Below, one piece after another: positions 7,909-16,087 of a stretch of DNA of 60,652 bases. Each line of letters starts with the position of its first letter. Position 1 is the stretch's first letter. The notes under the pieces were generated by a model. The model searched no databases. It worked only from the letters and a program-made list of their open reading frames with translations, and was not told the origin of the DNA. A program made the translations under genes and the position numbers. This DNA comes from Alphaproteobacteria bacterium (GTDB lineage Bacteria; Pseudomonadota; Alphaproteobacteria; UBA828), in assembly GCA_022820945.1 (NCBI GenBank), contig JAJEEP010000178.1, positions 1 to 60,652 on the forward strand. The letters run 5' to 3'.

Positions 7909-8936
7909 CCAGCTGGCGCAACCGCAAGACCCTGATCCTCAGCCGCACCGACATGATGGGCCTGCTGGAGCCCGGCGAATACGTCGATTGCGTCGAGACC
8001 GCGTTCCGCCGGCACGGCGAGGGGCGCTGCTACCTGGAGCCCAAGGACCACATCGTGCTCGACAAGTATCCGGGCGAGTGGGAGGTGATGCCCTCCTACA
8101 TTGAGGAGCCCGCCGGCGCGGGCGTGACCGAGGCGGCGGCCTGCAAATGGGTCTCGATCCGCGAGCACAACCGCGCGAAGTTCGACCTGCCGACGGTGTT
8201 CTCGATCCTGGTCTACACCGAGCCGGAGACCGGCTTTCCGCTGGCCATCGTGGACGGCAGCTACCACACCATGATGCGCACCGGCGCCTCGGCCGCGGTC
8301 TCGATCCGCTGGCTCGCGCGCAAGGATGCATCTGTGCTGGCGCTGGTGGGGGCGGGCGACGTGGGCATCGGCTCGCTCCGAACCTGCGCCGCCGTGCGCG
8401 ACTGGTCCGAGGTGCGGGTGTGGAGCCGGACGCAGGCGACGCTCGATGCCTTCATGGAAAGCGAGGCGCCGCGCCATCCGGGCCTCAAGCTGGTGCCATC
8501 GACCGATCTCGAAGGGGTGGTGCGGGGCGCGGATGCGGTGGTGACCACCACCACCGGCGCCGATCCCGTGGTGAAGGACGCATGGATCGCCGACGGCACC
8601 CACATCGCGGCGCTGGGGTCAGACCTCGCCGGCAATCAGGAGCTGGAGAGCGCGATTGCGGCCCGCGCCCGCATCTTCGTGGACGACATCCGGCAATGCG
8701 TGCCCGACGGTGAGATCAACGTGCCGATTACAGAGGGCGTCATCGCTGCCGACGACGTGGCCGGCGAGATCGGCGCGGTCATCTGCGGTCGGCTGGAAGG
8801 CCGGCGGGACGATGCCGAGGTCACGCTCTTCGATTCGACCGGAATCGCGATCCAGGATTCGGCGACGGTCCCGCTCGAGTATCAGCGTGCGGTCGAGGCC
8901 GGCGTCGGCATCGAGAAAAAGATGATCTCGACCTGA
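7905..8936 (+). CDS. Ornithine cyclodeaminase / mu-crystallin family protein
   Basis: 343 residues from ATG 7905, overlapping the previous stop by 4 bases. The Rossmann signature 'LALVGAGDVGIGSLRTC' sits near residue 145, preceded by 'MMRTGASAAVSIRWLARKD', the substrate/NAD region of this family. Members deaminate ornithine to proline or reduce or oxidise cyclic imines and N-substituted amino acids (alanine dehydrogenase, ketimine reductase types). The family cannot be resolved further from sequence alone. Coupling to the molybdenum hydroxylase suggests a shared N-heterocycle or imino-acid pathway; that is inference. Confidence 0.85.
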   Translation: MTSWRNRKTLILSRTDMMGLLEPGEYVDCVETAFRRHGEGRCYLEPKDHIVLDKYPGEWEVMPSYIEEPAGAGVTEAAACKWVSIREHNRAKFDLPTVFSILVYTEPETGFPLAIVDGSYHTMMRTGASAAVSIRWLARKDASVLALVGAGDVGIGSLRTCAAVRDWSEVRVWSRTQATLDAFMESEAPRHPGLKLVPSTDLEGVVRGADAVVTTTTGADPVVKDAWIADGTHIAALGSDLAGNQELESAIAARARIFVDDIRQCVPDGEINVPITEGVIAADDVAGEIGAVICGRLEGRRDDAEVTLFDSTGIAIQDSATVPLEYQRAVEAGVGIEKKMIST

Positions 8937-8990
8937 CCCCGTCTGTGCCGATGATCAGCCGGAGCCCCAGTCCGAGGGCATTCTGACGCC

Positions 8991-10082
8991 CTACGCCATC
9001 AACTCCATGAGCCGGCTGCCGTCGAGGGCGCGGCAGGCGTGGCCGGCGGGGCGCACCGTGGTCATGTCGTCGGCCGCGAGCATCGCGTTGACGACGGCCT
9101 CCTCGATGGCCTCGACCGCGGCGAGATAGATCGGATCGCAGGCTTCGTCATTAATCATGACGAAGTCGCGCCGCAAGGCGGCGAGCTGCGGCAGCGGCCC
9201 GCGGTTCGCCGTGCTGAACGCCAGAAATATGTCGCCTGAGTTGTTGCCGCCCGGCGTCCCGCCGCGCCCGATGCCGATCGCCGCACGCTTCGCCAGTCGT
9301 GCGAGCTGGTGCGGAGCCAGGGGGAGGTCGGTGGCGAGGATCGCGATGATCGAGCCCTGCTCGGCATCGAGCAGGCGGTCCTCCGGCATGTGCGGGCCGA
9401 GCCGGCGGCCGAGCACCGTGAACCAGGGCCGGATGCCGTGATTGGCCTGCACCAGGGCGCCGACGTGAAACGCCGTGCCGTCGAGCTCCAGCCGGCGCGA
9501 GGCCGTGCCCGTGCCGCCCTTGAACTCGTAGCAGATCATGCCGGTGCCGCCACCCACGTTGCCTTCGGCGACCGCGCCGGAGGCAGCGCTGTCGAGCGCC
9601 GCCAGCGCGTCCGCCTCGGTCACGTGCTGGCCGTTGATGTCGTTCAGGACACCGTCGTAGGTCTCGGCAACCACGGGCATGGCCCAGAGATGCTCGTTCT
9701 GCCAGGCTTCGGCGTAGGTCCGGATCATCCATCGCGTCGCGGCATGATGGACAATGCCGACGCTGTGGGTGTTGGTGATGCAGACCGGCCCGACCAGATA
9801 GCCGCCATCGCGGATCCAGTGGGTGCCGGTCATCTCGCCGTTGCCGTTGAGCGCGTACATGCCGGCCCACACCGGCTCGGGATCCGGCTGCCGGCCGAGG
9901 GGCAGGATGGCGGTCACGCCGGTGCGGACCGGGCCTTGCCCCTCGATCAGCGGCCCCTCGCCCTCGATCCTTGTGGTGAAACCCACCTCCAGACCGGGAA
10001 CGTCCGTGATCGCGTTGTAGCGGCCGGTCTTTCCGGGGAAGGGCAGGTCGAGCTCGCGCCCGCGCGGCTTGGGCATGGTCAC
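8991..10082 (-). CDS. P1-family (DmpA-like) aminopeptidase/D-esterase
   Basis: 363 residues. The DmpA fold is clear: 'DVPGLEVG' near the N-terminus, 'GVTAILP', 'CITNTHSVGI' and 'NVGGGTGMICYEFKGG', then 'EQGSIIAILATDLPL' at 241-255. Family members self-cleave before the Ser of this last motif, here between G243 and S244, exposing S244 as the N-terminal nucleophile. 'NNSGDIFLAFST' also matches. They release N-terminal D- or L-residues or beta-peptides. The gene is 5 bases after the last potABCD gene on the same strand, so it is probably the final gene of that operon and may process the imported amine or peptide. Confidence 0.92.
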   Translation of the reverse strand: MTMPKPRGRELDLPFPGKTGRYNAITDVPGLEVGFTTRIEGEGPLIEGQGPVRTGVTAILPLGRQPDPEPVWAGMYALNGNGEMTGTHWIRDGGYLVGPVCITNTHSVGIVHHAATRWMIRTYAEAWQNEHLWAMPVVAETYDGVLNDINGQHVTEADALAALDSAASGAVAEGNVGGGTGMICYEFKGGTGTASRRLELDGTAFHVGALVQANHGIRPWFTVLGRRLGPHMPEDRLLDAEQGSIIAILATDLPLAPHQLARLAKRAAIGIGRGGTPGGNNSGDIFLAFSTANRGPLPQLAALRRDFVMINDEACDPIYLAAVEAIEEAVVNAMLAADDMTTVRPAGHACRALDGSRLMELMA

Positions 10083-10087
10083 GTCGT

Positions 10088-10909
10088 TCAGCCTCGCCGG
10101 CGCAGATAGAGGCCGAGCGAGGCGATGATGAAGGTAAACAGCAGCATCAGCGTGGCGATCGCGTTGATCTGGGGCTTCACCCCGCGCCGCAGCATACCGT
10201 AGATGAAGAGCGGCAGCGTGGTCGAATCGGGCCCGGCGATGAAGTAGGTGATTACCAGGTCGTCCATGGAGATGATGAACGCGAGCAAGGCGCCGCCGAC
10301 CACGCCCGGCGCGATGTGCGGCAGGGTCACGCGGCGGAAGGTCACCAACTCGCTGGCGCCGAGGTCTGCGGAGGCTTCCTCCAGCGCGTTGTCCATGCCC
10401 GCAAGGCGGGCGCTGACGACGACGAAGACGTAGGAGATCAGGAACGTGCAGTGCCCGATGATGATCGTGTAGAGCCCGAGCGACATGCCGATGCTGACGA
10501 AGAATACGAGCAGCGCGATGCCGAGAACGATGTCCGGCATCACCATCGGCATGTAGAGCAGGCCCTGGTAGAAGCGCTGCGCACGGAAGCGATAGCGAAA
10601 GAGCGCCAGCGCGGTCATGGTGCCCAGCACCGTCGAAATGGTCGTGGTAGAGGCGGCGACGATCAGACTGTTCATGACCGCGGCAAGCAGCTGATCGGTC
10701 GATTCGACGTAAAGAGTCTGCTCGTTGAGCTGCGTCGGATAACCGAAGATCGTCCAGTACCAGTCGAACGTGAAGCCCGACCAGACCATCATGTTTATCG
10801 GGTTGGAATTGAACGAGAACGCGACGATCATCACGATCGGCGCGTAGACGAACACCAGAAACAGCACGCCGTAGGTGCCGAACAGACGCTGCTTCAAGCG
10901 CAGTTTCAT
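10088..10909 (-). CDS. potC: Polyamine-type ABC transporter permease PotC
   Basis: 273 residues from ATG 10909; the start overlaps the stop of potB in an ATGA (10906-10909). It has six or so hydrophobic segments in binding-protein-dependent transport order and the inner-membrane EAA loop 'EEASADLGASELVTFRRVTLPHIAPG'. It pairs with PotB to form the membrane channel for spermidine, putrescine or a related amine or opine. The order in transcription is potD-potA-potB-potC. Confidence 0.9.
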   Translation of the reverse strand: MKLRLKQRLFGTYGVLFLVFVYAPIVMIVAFSFNSNPINMMVWSGFTFDWYWTIFGYPTQLNEQTLYVESTDQLLAAVMNSLIVAASTTTISTVLGTMTALALFRYRFRAQRFYQGLLYMPMVMPDIVLGIALLVFFVSIGMSLGLYTIIIGHCTFLISYVFVVVSARLAGMDNALEEASADLGASELVTFRRVTLPHIAPGVVGGALLAFIISMDDLVITYFIAGPDSTTLPLFIYGMLRRGVKPQINAIATLMLLFTFIIASLGLYLRRRG

Positions 10910-11790
10910 GGCCGCGTCTGCATCCGTCCGATGCGCCGCAAATATATGAGAATTAATAGGAACATCACGGCCATCATCATGACCGACAGGGCTGCGCCGA
11001 ACGGCCAATTGCGCGCCGAAAGGAACTGCTGCTCGATCAGATTGCCGATCATCAGGACCTTGGCGCCGCCCAGCAGGTCAGGGACGATGAAGTTGCCGAG
11101 GCTCGGGATGAACACCAGGACGGAACCGGCGGCGATGCCGGGCAGTGTCAGCGGCACCGTCACTCTGCAAAAGGTCTGAAACGAGCTCGCGCCCAGGTCC
11201 GACGAAACCTCGACGAGCGAGCGATCCAGCTTCTCCACGGAGGCATAGACCGGCAGGAACATGAACGGCAGCAAGACGTAGGCCATGCCGATCAGCACGG
11301 CGGTTTCCGTGAAGATAAGATCGAGCGGTTCCTCGATCACGCCAAGGCCGACCAGGCCGTAATTAAGAAACCCTGTGGGGCGCAGGATCAGCACCCAGGC
11401 AAACAGCCGCACCACCAGGCTGACGAAGAACGGCAGCGTGATCAGGAATACGACGAACATGCGCCAGCGCCGCTGGAGCCCGCGCACCCAGAGCGCCGCG
11501 GGATAGCAGATCGCAAGGGTGATCAGCACGTTTATGAATGCGAGCCGAGCCGAGCGCCCGAAAATCTCGGCATAGACCCAGTCGAAGTCCTCCCATTCGC
11601 CGTCGGCCCAGCCGAGAATGCGTCCGTAACTCCAGTGATAGAAGTTCCATTCGACGCCGCCGTAGAGCCCCGGCTCCAGAAAACTGAAGATGATCATCAC
11701 CGCGAGCGGGCCGATGAAACATATGCCGAGGACCAGGCTGACCGGCCCGAGCAGGACGGCGAGCCGGGTCCGGTCCCTCTTAACCGCCAT
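10906..11790 (-). CDS. potB: Polyamine-type ABC transporter permease PotB
   Basis: 294 residues from ATG 11790, overlapping the end of potA by 11 bases. Several membrane helices are evident (for example 'VSLVLGICFIGPLAVMIIF' at the N-terminus). The EAA coupling loop reads 'EVSSDLGASSFQTFCRVTVPLTLPG'. It is the first permease of a PotABCD-type importer. Confidence 0.9.
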   Translation of the reverse strand: MAVKRDRTRLAVLLGPVSLVLGICFIGPLAVMIIFSFLEPGLYGGVEWNFYHWSYGRILGWADGEWEDFDWVYAEIFGRSARLAFINVLITLAICYPAALWVRGLQRRWRMFVVFLITLPFFVSLVVRLFAWVLILRPTGFLNYGLVGLGVIEEPLDLIFTETAVLIGMAYVLLPFMFLPVYASVEKLDRSLVEVSSDLGASSFQTFCRVTVPLTLPGIAAGSVLVFIPSLGNFIVPDLLGGAKVLMIGNLIEQQFLSARNWPFGAALSVMMMAVMFLLILIYLRRIGRMQTRP

Positions 11791-12913
11791 CGCGGACTTC
11801 CTCGATCAGGTGCGGCTCCGCGCGCCGGTAGGCGAGCCTGAGCGCCTCGCCGGGCTCAGCCCGGTAGAGCCGGTCGCCATCCGCGCCGGGGCTCGGCGTG
11901 ACGGTGATGGCAGCGCCGTTGGCGAGCCGGCAAACCAGCTGCCGCGTTGCGCCGTAGAAGACGGACTGTTCGAGCCTCGCCTCCAGGATGCCGAACGCGG
12001 GGTCCGCGGCGGCAGGCGCGCCGTCGAGCTGCTCGGGCCGCAGCAGCATCGTCATTCTGCGCCCCGCCGGCACGCCCTCGCGAATCGCAAGCCGCAGCCC
12101 GTCATCGGTCACGAGCGCCGGGTCCGGCCCGCCTTCGACCGTGCCGGTGAAGAGGGCGCCGTCGCCGATGAACTCGGCGACGAAGCTCGTCGCCGGCGCG
12201 TGGTAAAGCTGCTCCGGCGATCCTATCTGCTCGATCCTGCCGTGGTTCAGCACGACGATGCGATCCGACATGGTCAGCGCTTCCTCCTGGTCGTGGGTGA
12301 CGAAGAGGAAGCAGATGCCGAGCTCGTGCTGCAGGGTCTTGAGCTCGAGCTGCATCGAATGCCGCAGGTTGCGGTCGAGCGCCGACAGGGGCTCGTCGAG
12401 CAGCAGGAGCTTGGGCCGGTTGATGATGGCGCGCGCCAGCGCGACCCGCTGGCGCTGACCGCCCGACAGCTGGTCCGGCTTGCGGCGCTCGAGGCCCTGT
12501 AACCCCACCTGTTCCAGGGCCTGGGCCACGCGCACCGTGCGCTCGCGGCGCGGCACGCCCGTGACCTCCAGGCCGTAAGCGACGTTGGCCTCGACGCGCA
12601 GATGCGGAAACAGCGCGTAAGTCTGGAAGACGGTGTTGACGGGCCGGTGTTGCGCCGGCACCCCGGTCATCGGCGCGCCGTCAATGCGCACTTCGCCGGA
12701 ATCGAGGTCTTCAAAGCCGCTGATGCAACGCAGCAACGTGGTCTTGCCGCAGCCCGACGGGCTGAGCAGGGTTACGTACTCGCCGGCTCTGACGGCCATG
12801 GAGTCTTGGTAAAGCGCGGTTACCGTGCCGCCTTCGGGCGCGGTGAACCGCTTGACGGCATCGAGCACCTCGGCGACCGGAGAGCCCGAACCGGGCAGTC
12901 CGGTGTCGCGCAT
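11780..12913 (-). CDS. potA: Polyamine-type ABC transporter ATP-binding protein PotA
   Basis: 377 residues. Ordered motifs: Walker A 'SPSGCGKTT' (Ser in place of the usual first Gly), Q-loop 'VFQTYALFPHLRV', signature 'LSGGQRQR', Walker B 'LLLLDEPLSALD' and H-loop 'FVTHDQEEA'. A C-terminal TOBE-like regulatory domain of about 120 residues follows. It energises uptake through PotB/PotC. It is the second gene of the operon, after potD. Confidence 0.93.
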   Translation of the reverse strand: MRDTGLPGSGSPVAEVLDAVKRFTAPEGGTVTALYQDSMAVRAGEYVTLLSPSGCGKTTLLRCISGFEDLDSGEVRIDGAPMTGVPAQHRPVNTVFQTYALFPHLRVEANVAYGLEVTGVPRRERTVRVAQALEQVGLQGLERRKPDQLSGGQRQRVALARAIINRPKLLLLDEPLSALDRNLRHSMQLELKTLQHELGICFLFVTHDQEEALTMSDRIVVLNHGRIEQIGSPEQLYHAPATSFVAEFIGDGALFTGTVEGGPDPALVTDDGLRLAIREGVPAGRRMTMLLRPEQLDGAPAAADPAFGILEARLEQSVFYGATRQLVCRLANGAAITVTPSPGADGDRLYRAEPGEALRLAYRRAEPHLIEEVRDGG

Positions 12914-12954
12914 CTCCGGTAACGGACTCAGTCCGCTCGCCGACGTGTACCGAT

Positions 12955-12982
12955 GAGAACGGCTTGCTACTGGGCCGTTCTC
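12955..12982. promoter_or_regulatory. Hairpin between potD and potA
   Basis: Perfect 9-bp stem GAGAACGGC (12955-12963) / GCCGTTCTC (12974-12982) with a 10-base loop that contains the potD stop codon. It lies between the binding-protein gene and the ATPase gene of one operon. Such stems often protect or attenuate the mRNA so that the periplasmic protein is made in excess over the membrane parts. There is no T-tract, so full termination is unlikely. Confidence 0.5.
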
Positions 12983-14019
12983 ACCTTGGTCCAGACGCGG
13001 TTGTACTTGCGCAGATCCTTGCCGAGATCCTCGAAGATCTGCAGCTTCGCCATCACCTCCGGCGGAGGATTGGTGTTCGGATTGTTCTTGAGTTCATCCG
13101 GCAGAAGATCGCGCGCCGGCACGTTGGCCGTCCCGTTGACCTGCTGGAGCGTGTTGAGCGCCGCAATCTCGGGCTGCATGTAGAACTCGAAGAACCGGAT
13201 CGCGCTCTCCTTGTTCGGCGCGGTATCGAGGATGCAAATGTCCTCCTGGTACATCGTGGCTCCCTCTTCCGGGATCACGAATCCGAGCCGGTCGGGGTCC
13301 TGGAGCACGAGAAACGTCGCGCCGACGTACCAATGCGCTGCGGCGATGTCGCCGGCCTGCACCAGCGGCCCCACATCATAGGTAAACGCCGAAATCTTGT
13401 CCTTGCGCTCGAGCAGCCAGGCCTCGGCCTGCTTCAGAGCGTCCGAATCCGCCGTGTTCACGGAATGGCCGTTCATGATGAGGGCAACACCGATGGTCTC
13501 GCGCAGATCGTCGAGCATGGTGATCTTCTTGCCCTTGTCCGGCAGCGCAAAGAAGTCCTCCCAGGAGGTAAGCTCGCCGGCCTCTTCCCTGTTGTAGAAG
13601 ATGCCGACCGCGCCCCAGGCATAGGGCAGGCAGTAGGAGCTCTCGGGGTCTACCAGGGAACGCTTGGCGATCGGGTCGATGTTCTCGAAACCCTTGAGCG
13701 TGTTCACTTTCGCGTCGTACAGGAGTCCGAGCTTCTGCATGATGTCGCGCATGTGAACCGACGGGAACACGATGTCGTAACCCGTCGCACCCGCCTGAAT
13801 TTTCGCCAGCATTTCCTCGTTGGTGCCGTAGGTGTCGAGGGTCACCTCGATCCCGGTATCCTCGGTAAACCGGGTCAGTACCTCCGGGTTGATGTACTCG
13901 CCCCAGTTGTAGACGTTGAGCTGGCCTTCCGCCGAAGCGGGTTGAGTTGCCAGGGCGCCCACGATACCGAGCGCGGCGACGCCGGTCGCTACTCCGATTT
14001 TGCCTAACATTTTGCTCAT
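12967..14019 (-). CDS. potD: Spermidine/putrescine-type periplasmic binding protein
   Basis: 350 residues with a signal peptide (residues 1 to about 30, ending 'ATQPASA'). The mature protein opens with 'GQLNVYNWGEYINPEVL', the hallmark of PotD/PotF-type polyamine-binding proteins. 'YDIVFPSVHMRDIM' and 'YCLPYAWGAVGIFYN' also match the fold. A strong ribosome site (GGAGGGGA) precedes ATG 14019. It is the first gene of the potDABC-peptidase operon. The exact ligand cannot be told from sequence. Confidence 0.92.
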   Translation of the reverse strand: MSKMLGKIGVATGVAALGIVGALATQPASAEGQLNVYNWGEYINPEVLTRFTEDTGIEVTLDTYGTNEEMLAKIQAGATGYDIVFPSVHMRDIMQKLGLLYDAKVNTLKGFENIDPIAKRSLVDPESSYCLPYAWGAVGIFYNREEAGELTSWEDFFALPDKGKKITMLDDLRETIGVALIMNGHSVNTADSDALKQAEAWLLERKDKISAFTYDVGPLVQAGDIAAAHWYVGATFLVLQDPDRLGFVIPEEGATMYQEDICILDTAPNKESAIRFFEFYMQPEIAALNTLQQVNGTANVPARDLLPDELKNNPNTNPPPEVMAKLQIFEDLGKDLRKYNRVWTKVRTAQ

Positions 14020-14047
14020 TCTCCCCTCCAGGTTATCGTTTGCTAAT

Positions 14048-14061
14048 AGCGCTTTAGCGCT
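14048..14061. promoter_or_regulatory. Paired AGCGCT palindromes upstream of potD
   Basis: Two copies of the self-complementary hexamer AGCGCT (14048-14053 and 14056-14061) separated by TT, in the 60-base gap between the decarboxylase-like gene and potD. The pair forms one larger inverted repeat. It could be an operator for the pot operon or a weak terminator for the upstream gene. No regulator gene is adjacent. Confidence 0.3.
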
Positions 14062-14079
14062 CGAATCGTCAACTGCCGC

Positions 14080-14844
14080 CTAGCCGTTGCTCCAGATCAC
14101 CTTCGGGTAGGGCACGACCCAGGAGGCCTTGAGGTACCAGGTCTCAAGGATCTCCACCGGCGCGAGCTTGTGGAGGTGCGGGTAGAGGCCGGAGCGCCCA
14201 AGCTCCAGATGGCCGGCGCCGGTCCAGATCTCGTGCAGGGCGAAGTCCTCGGGCCGGATCAGGAGGAGCTGCTTGATGGGCTTGCCGCCTTCCTCGGGGT
14301 TGGGAATCTTGCGGATCTGCAGGAAGTCGGCATCGACCAGCTCGGCGAAGCGGTCCTCGATGGCGCTGTCGGCGCGGCGGATCGGCGGCGGGCTGGTGAC
14401 GTTCATGCTGAGCCGCATGAGGCATTCGCTGGCCCGGTCGCAGTGGCCGATCACCTGGCTGCCGTAGAACTTGAGCGGCGTGGTGTCGCACAGGTTGGCG
14501 GGCCAGCCGTAGATCTCGCGCTCGAAGGTGAGCGCCATGTCGTTATCGACCCAGATGTAGTTGATGTACCAGCCGGTCCATTTCTTGTAGCGGACCATGA
14601 TGCCGGTCAGGCACTCGTGGTAAAGCTCGACCGAGTGGGTCGGCTGGCCCATGTCGCCGAGCCAGGCGAGCACGAGGTTGGGTTCGACCGGCTCCAGCGG
14701 CTCCGGCACCTCGAAGGCGACCGCGTCGGGGTCGGCACGGTAGGCCATCATCAGAATCTTGCTGTCGGGCGTCGCGTAGAACGGCGGCTTCGTGAAGGTC
14801 GGCGCCGCAAGCGGCATCGAGTAGCCTTCCTCGTGCTCCTTCAT
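14080..14844 (-). CDS. Acetoacetate decarboxylase-family protein lacking the Schiff-base lysine
   Basis: 254 residues, the usual length for the family. Matches include 'MAYRADPDAVAFEVPEPLEP' near the N-terminus and 'FEREIYGWPANLCD' in the middle. In true acetoacetate decarboxylases that motif ends in P-K-K, whose lysines form and tune the Schiff base. Here the two positions are A and N, so classical decarboxylation is unlikely. Known members without the lysine act as aldolase-dehydratases or hydrolases. The gene is upstream of potD on the same strand and downstream of the SDR gene. Confidence 0.75.
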   Translation of the reverse strand: MKEHEEGYSMPLAAPTFTKPPFYATPDSKILMMAYRADPDAVAFEVPEPLEPVEPNLVLAWLGDMGQPTHSVELYHECLTGIMVRYKKWTGWYINYIWVDNDMALTFEREIYGWPANLCDTTPLKFYGSQVIGHCDRASECLMRLSMNVTSPPPIRRADSAIEDRFAELVDADFLQIRKIPNPEEGGKPIKQLLLIRPEDFALHEIWTGAGHLELGRSGLYPHLHKLAPVEILETWYLKASWVVPYPKVIWSNG

Positions 14845-14952
14845 GGTCTCCCTCTCGTCGTTGGGTGCGGTGGTGTCTGGGGCGCGGCGAGTGTGGTGGC
14901 GCAGGTGGGGCCGGTCAATACGTCGCGCGGCCCATTTGCGTGGTGCGCGCGG

Positions 14953-15705
14953 CTAATAGGTTGCGCGGCCGCCGGAGAGGTCGAACACGCCGCCGGTGGA
15001 GAACGAGCAGTCCTCGGAGCAGAGCCAGGCGACCATGGCGGCGATCTCCTTCGGCAGACCGAAGCGCCCCATCGGGATCTTCGACTTCATCATGTCGATA
15101 TGGGTCTGGGTCATCTGGTCGAAGATGCGGGTCTCGACCGCCGCCGGCGTGACGCAGTTCACCAGCACGCCGGAACCCGCGAGCTCCTTGCCGAGGCTCT
15201 TGGTGAGCGCGATCAGGCCGCCCTTCGCCGCGCTGTAGGCCGGTGCGTTGGGGTTGCCCTCCTTGCCGGCCACCGAGGCGATGTTGACGATCCGCCCCCA
15301 GCCTGCCTCCCTCATCGACGGCACCACGGCGCGGCACACCAGGTAGGGGCCGTTGAGGTCGATGTCGATTACCCGGCGCCAGTCTGCCACGGGGTATTCC
15401 CAGGTGGGCATGTTGGGGCCGGAGATGCCGGCGTTGTTGACCAAGATGTCGATGCCGCCGGCGCTGGCCTGGGTCTCGCGGAGCGCAGATTCCACCGCGC
15501 CCGGGTCCGAGACGTCGACCTCGATCCATCCGGCCGGGCCTCCGCCGGGCCAGTCGGCCTGCGCCGCCGCCATGGCGGCGGGGTCCAGATCCCAGACGTA
15601 GACGGCGGCACCGGAAGCCTGCAGCCGCTCGCCGATGGCGCGCCCGAGCCCCTGGGCTGCGCCGGTCACGACGGCCCGCCGGCCGTTGAGGTCGATGCTG
15701 TTCAT
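14953..15705 (-). CDS. Short-chain dehydrogenase/reductase (SDR)
   Basis: 250 residues from ATG 15705, chosen because AAAGGAA lies just upstream. The classical SDR layout is complete: cofactor motif 'TGAAQGLG' near residue 14, 'NNAGISG', the active-site Ser in 'NIASVAGKEG', and 'YSAAKGG' with the Tyr-Lys pair. The end 'GGVFDLSGGRATY' is typical. It probably oxidises a sugar or hydroxy acid with NAD(P). Its neighbours are a lactonase-type amidohydrolase and an SMP-30 lactonase, which suggests an oxidative sugar-acid route; that is inference. Confidence 0.92.
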   Translation of the reverse strand: MNSIDLNGRRAVVTGAAQGLGRAIGERLQASGAAVYVWDLDPAAMAAAQADWPGGGPAGWIEVDVSDPGAVESALRETQASAGGIDILVNNAGISGPNMPTWEYPVADWRRVIDIDLNGPYLVCRAVVPSMREAGWGRIVNIASVAGKEGNPNAPAYSAAKGGLIALTKSLGKELAGSGVLVNCVTPAAVETRIFDQMTQTHIDMMKSKIPMGRFGLPKEIAAMVAWLCSEDCSFSTGGVFDLSGGRATY

Positions 15706-15759
15706 GGGTTCGGTTCCTTTGTCTGCCGCCAGTCTTGCCAGCGGAGGCACGAGTGAGCA

Positions 15760-16017
15760 TCAAGTAGCGGGCGGCTCGCCACCGTCGCCATCGAAGCCGC
15801 TCTGCAACTCTTCAGGGAGAGGTGCGTCGAAGTTGTCGGCCATCCAGACCTGCCCCTCCCAACCACCGGGCTGGCGCGGGCGCGTTGAGGCCTCCAGTGC
15901 GACTAGACGCGCCACCGAACGACTATGCTTGGTAATGACGATCTCCTCGCCGTTGGCTGCCTCTTCGACGAGACGCGAGAGATGAGTTTTCGCCTGGCTG
16001 ATGTTGATCGTGCGCGT
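15760..16017 (-). pseudogene. Orphan Phd/YefM antitoxin with no canonical start codon
   Basis: The frame from 16017 to the TGA at 15760 encodes 85 residues that match Phd/YefM antitoxins: 'RTINISQAKTHLSRLVEEA' then 'EEIVITKHSRSVARLVAL', and the end 'FDAPLPEELQSGFDG' typical of antitoxins paired with PIN toxins. At the expected start there is ACG (16017-16015) instead of ATG. An in-frame TAG lies four codons upstream and no ATG, GTG or TTG lies between them. No ribosome site is visible. The toxin gene that should follow is absent; the next gene is the SDR, 54 bases on. This looks like a decaying toxin-antitoxin remnant, or a rare ACG-initiated orphan. Confidence 0.8.
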
Positions 16018-16087
16018 CTGCGTGAACTAAGCGCGGGTAAAGTTGCCGTCAACCTGACTCTGGCGCAGACGCCCGTCTCGCGCCACC

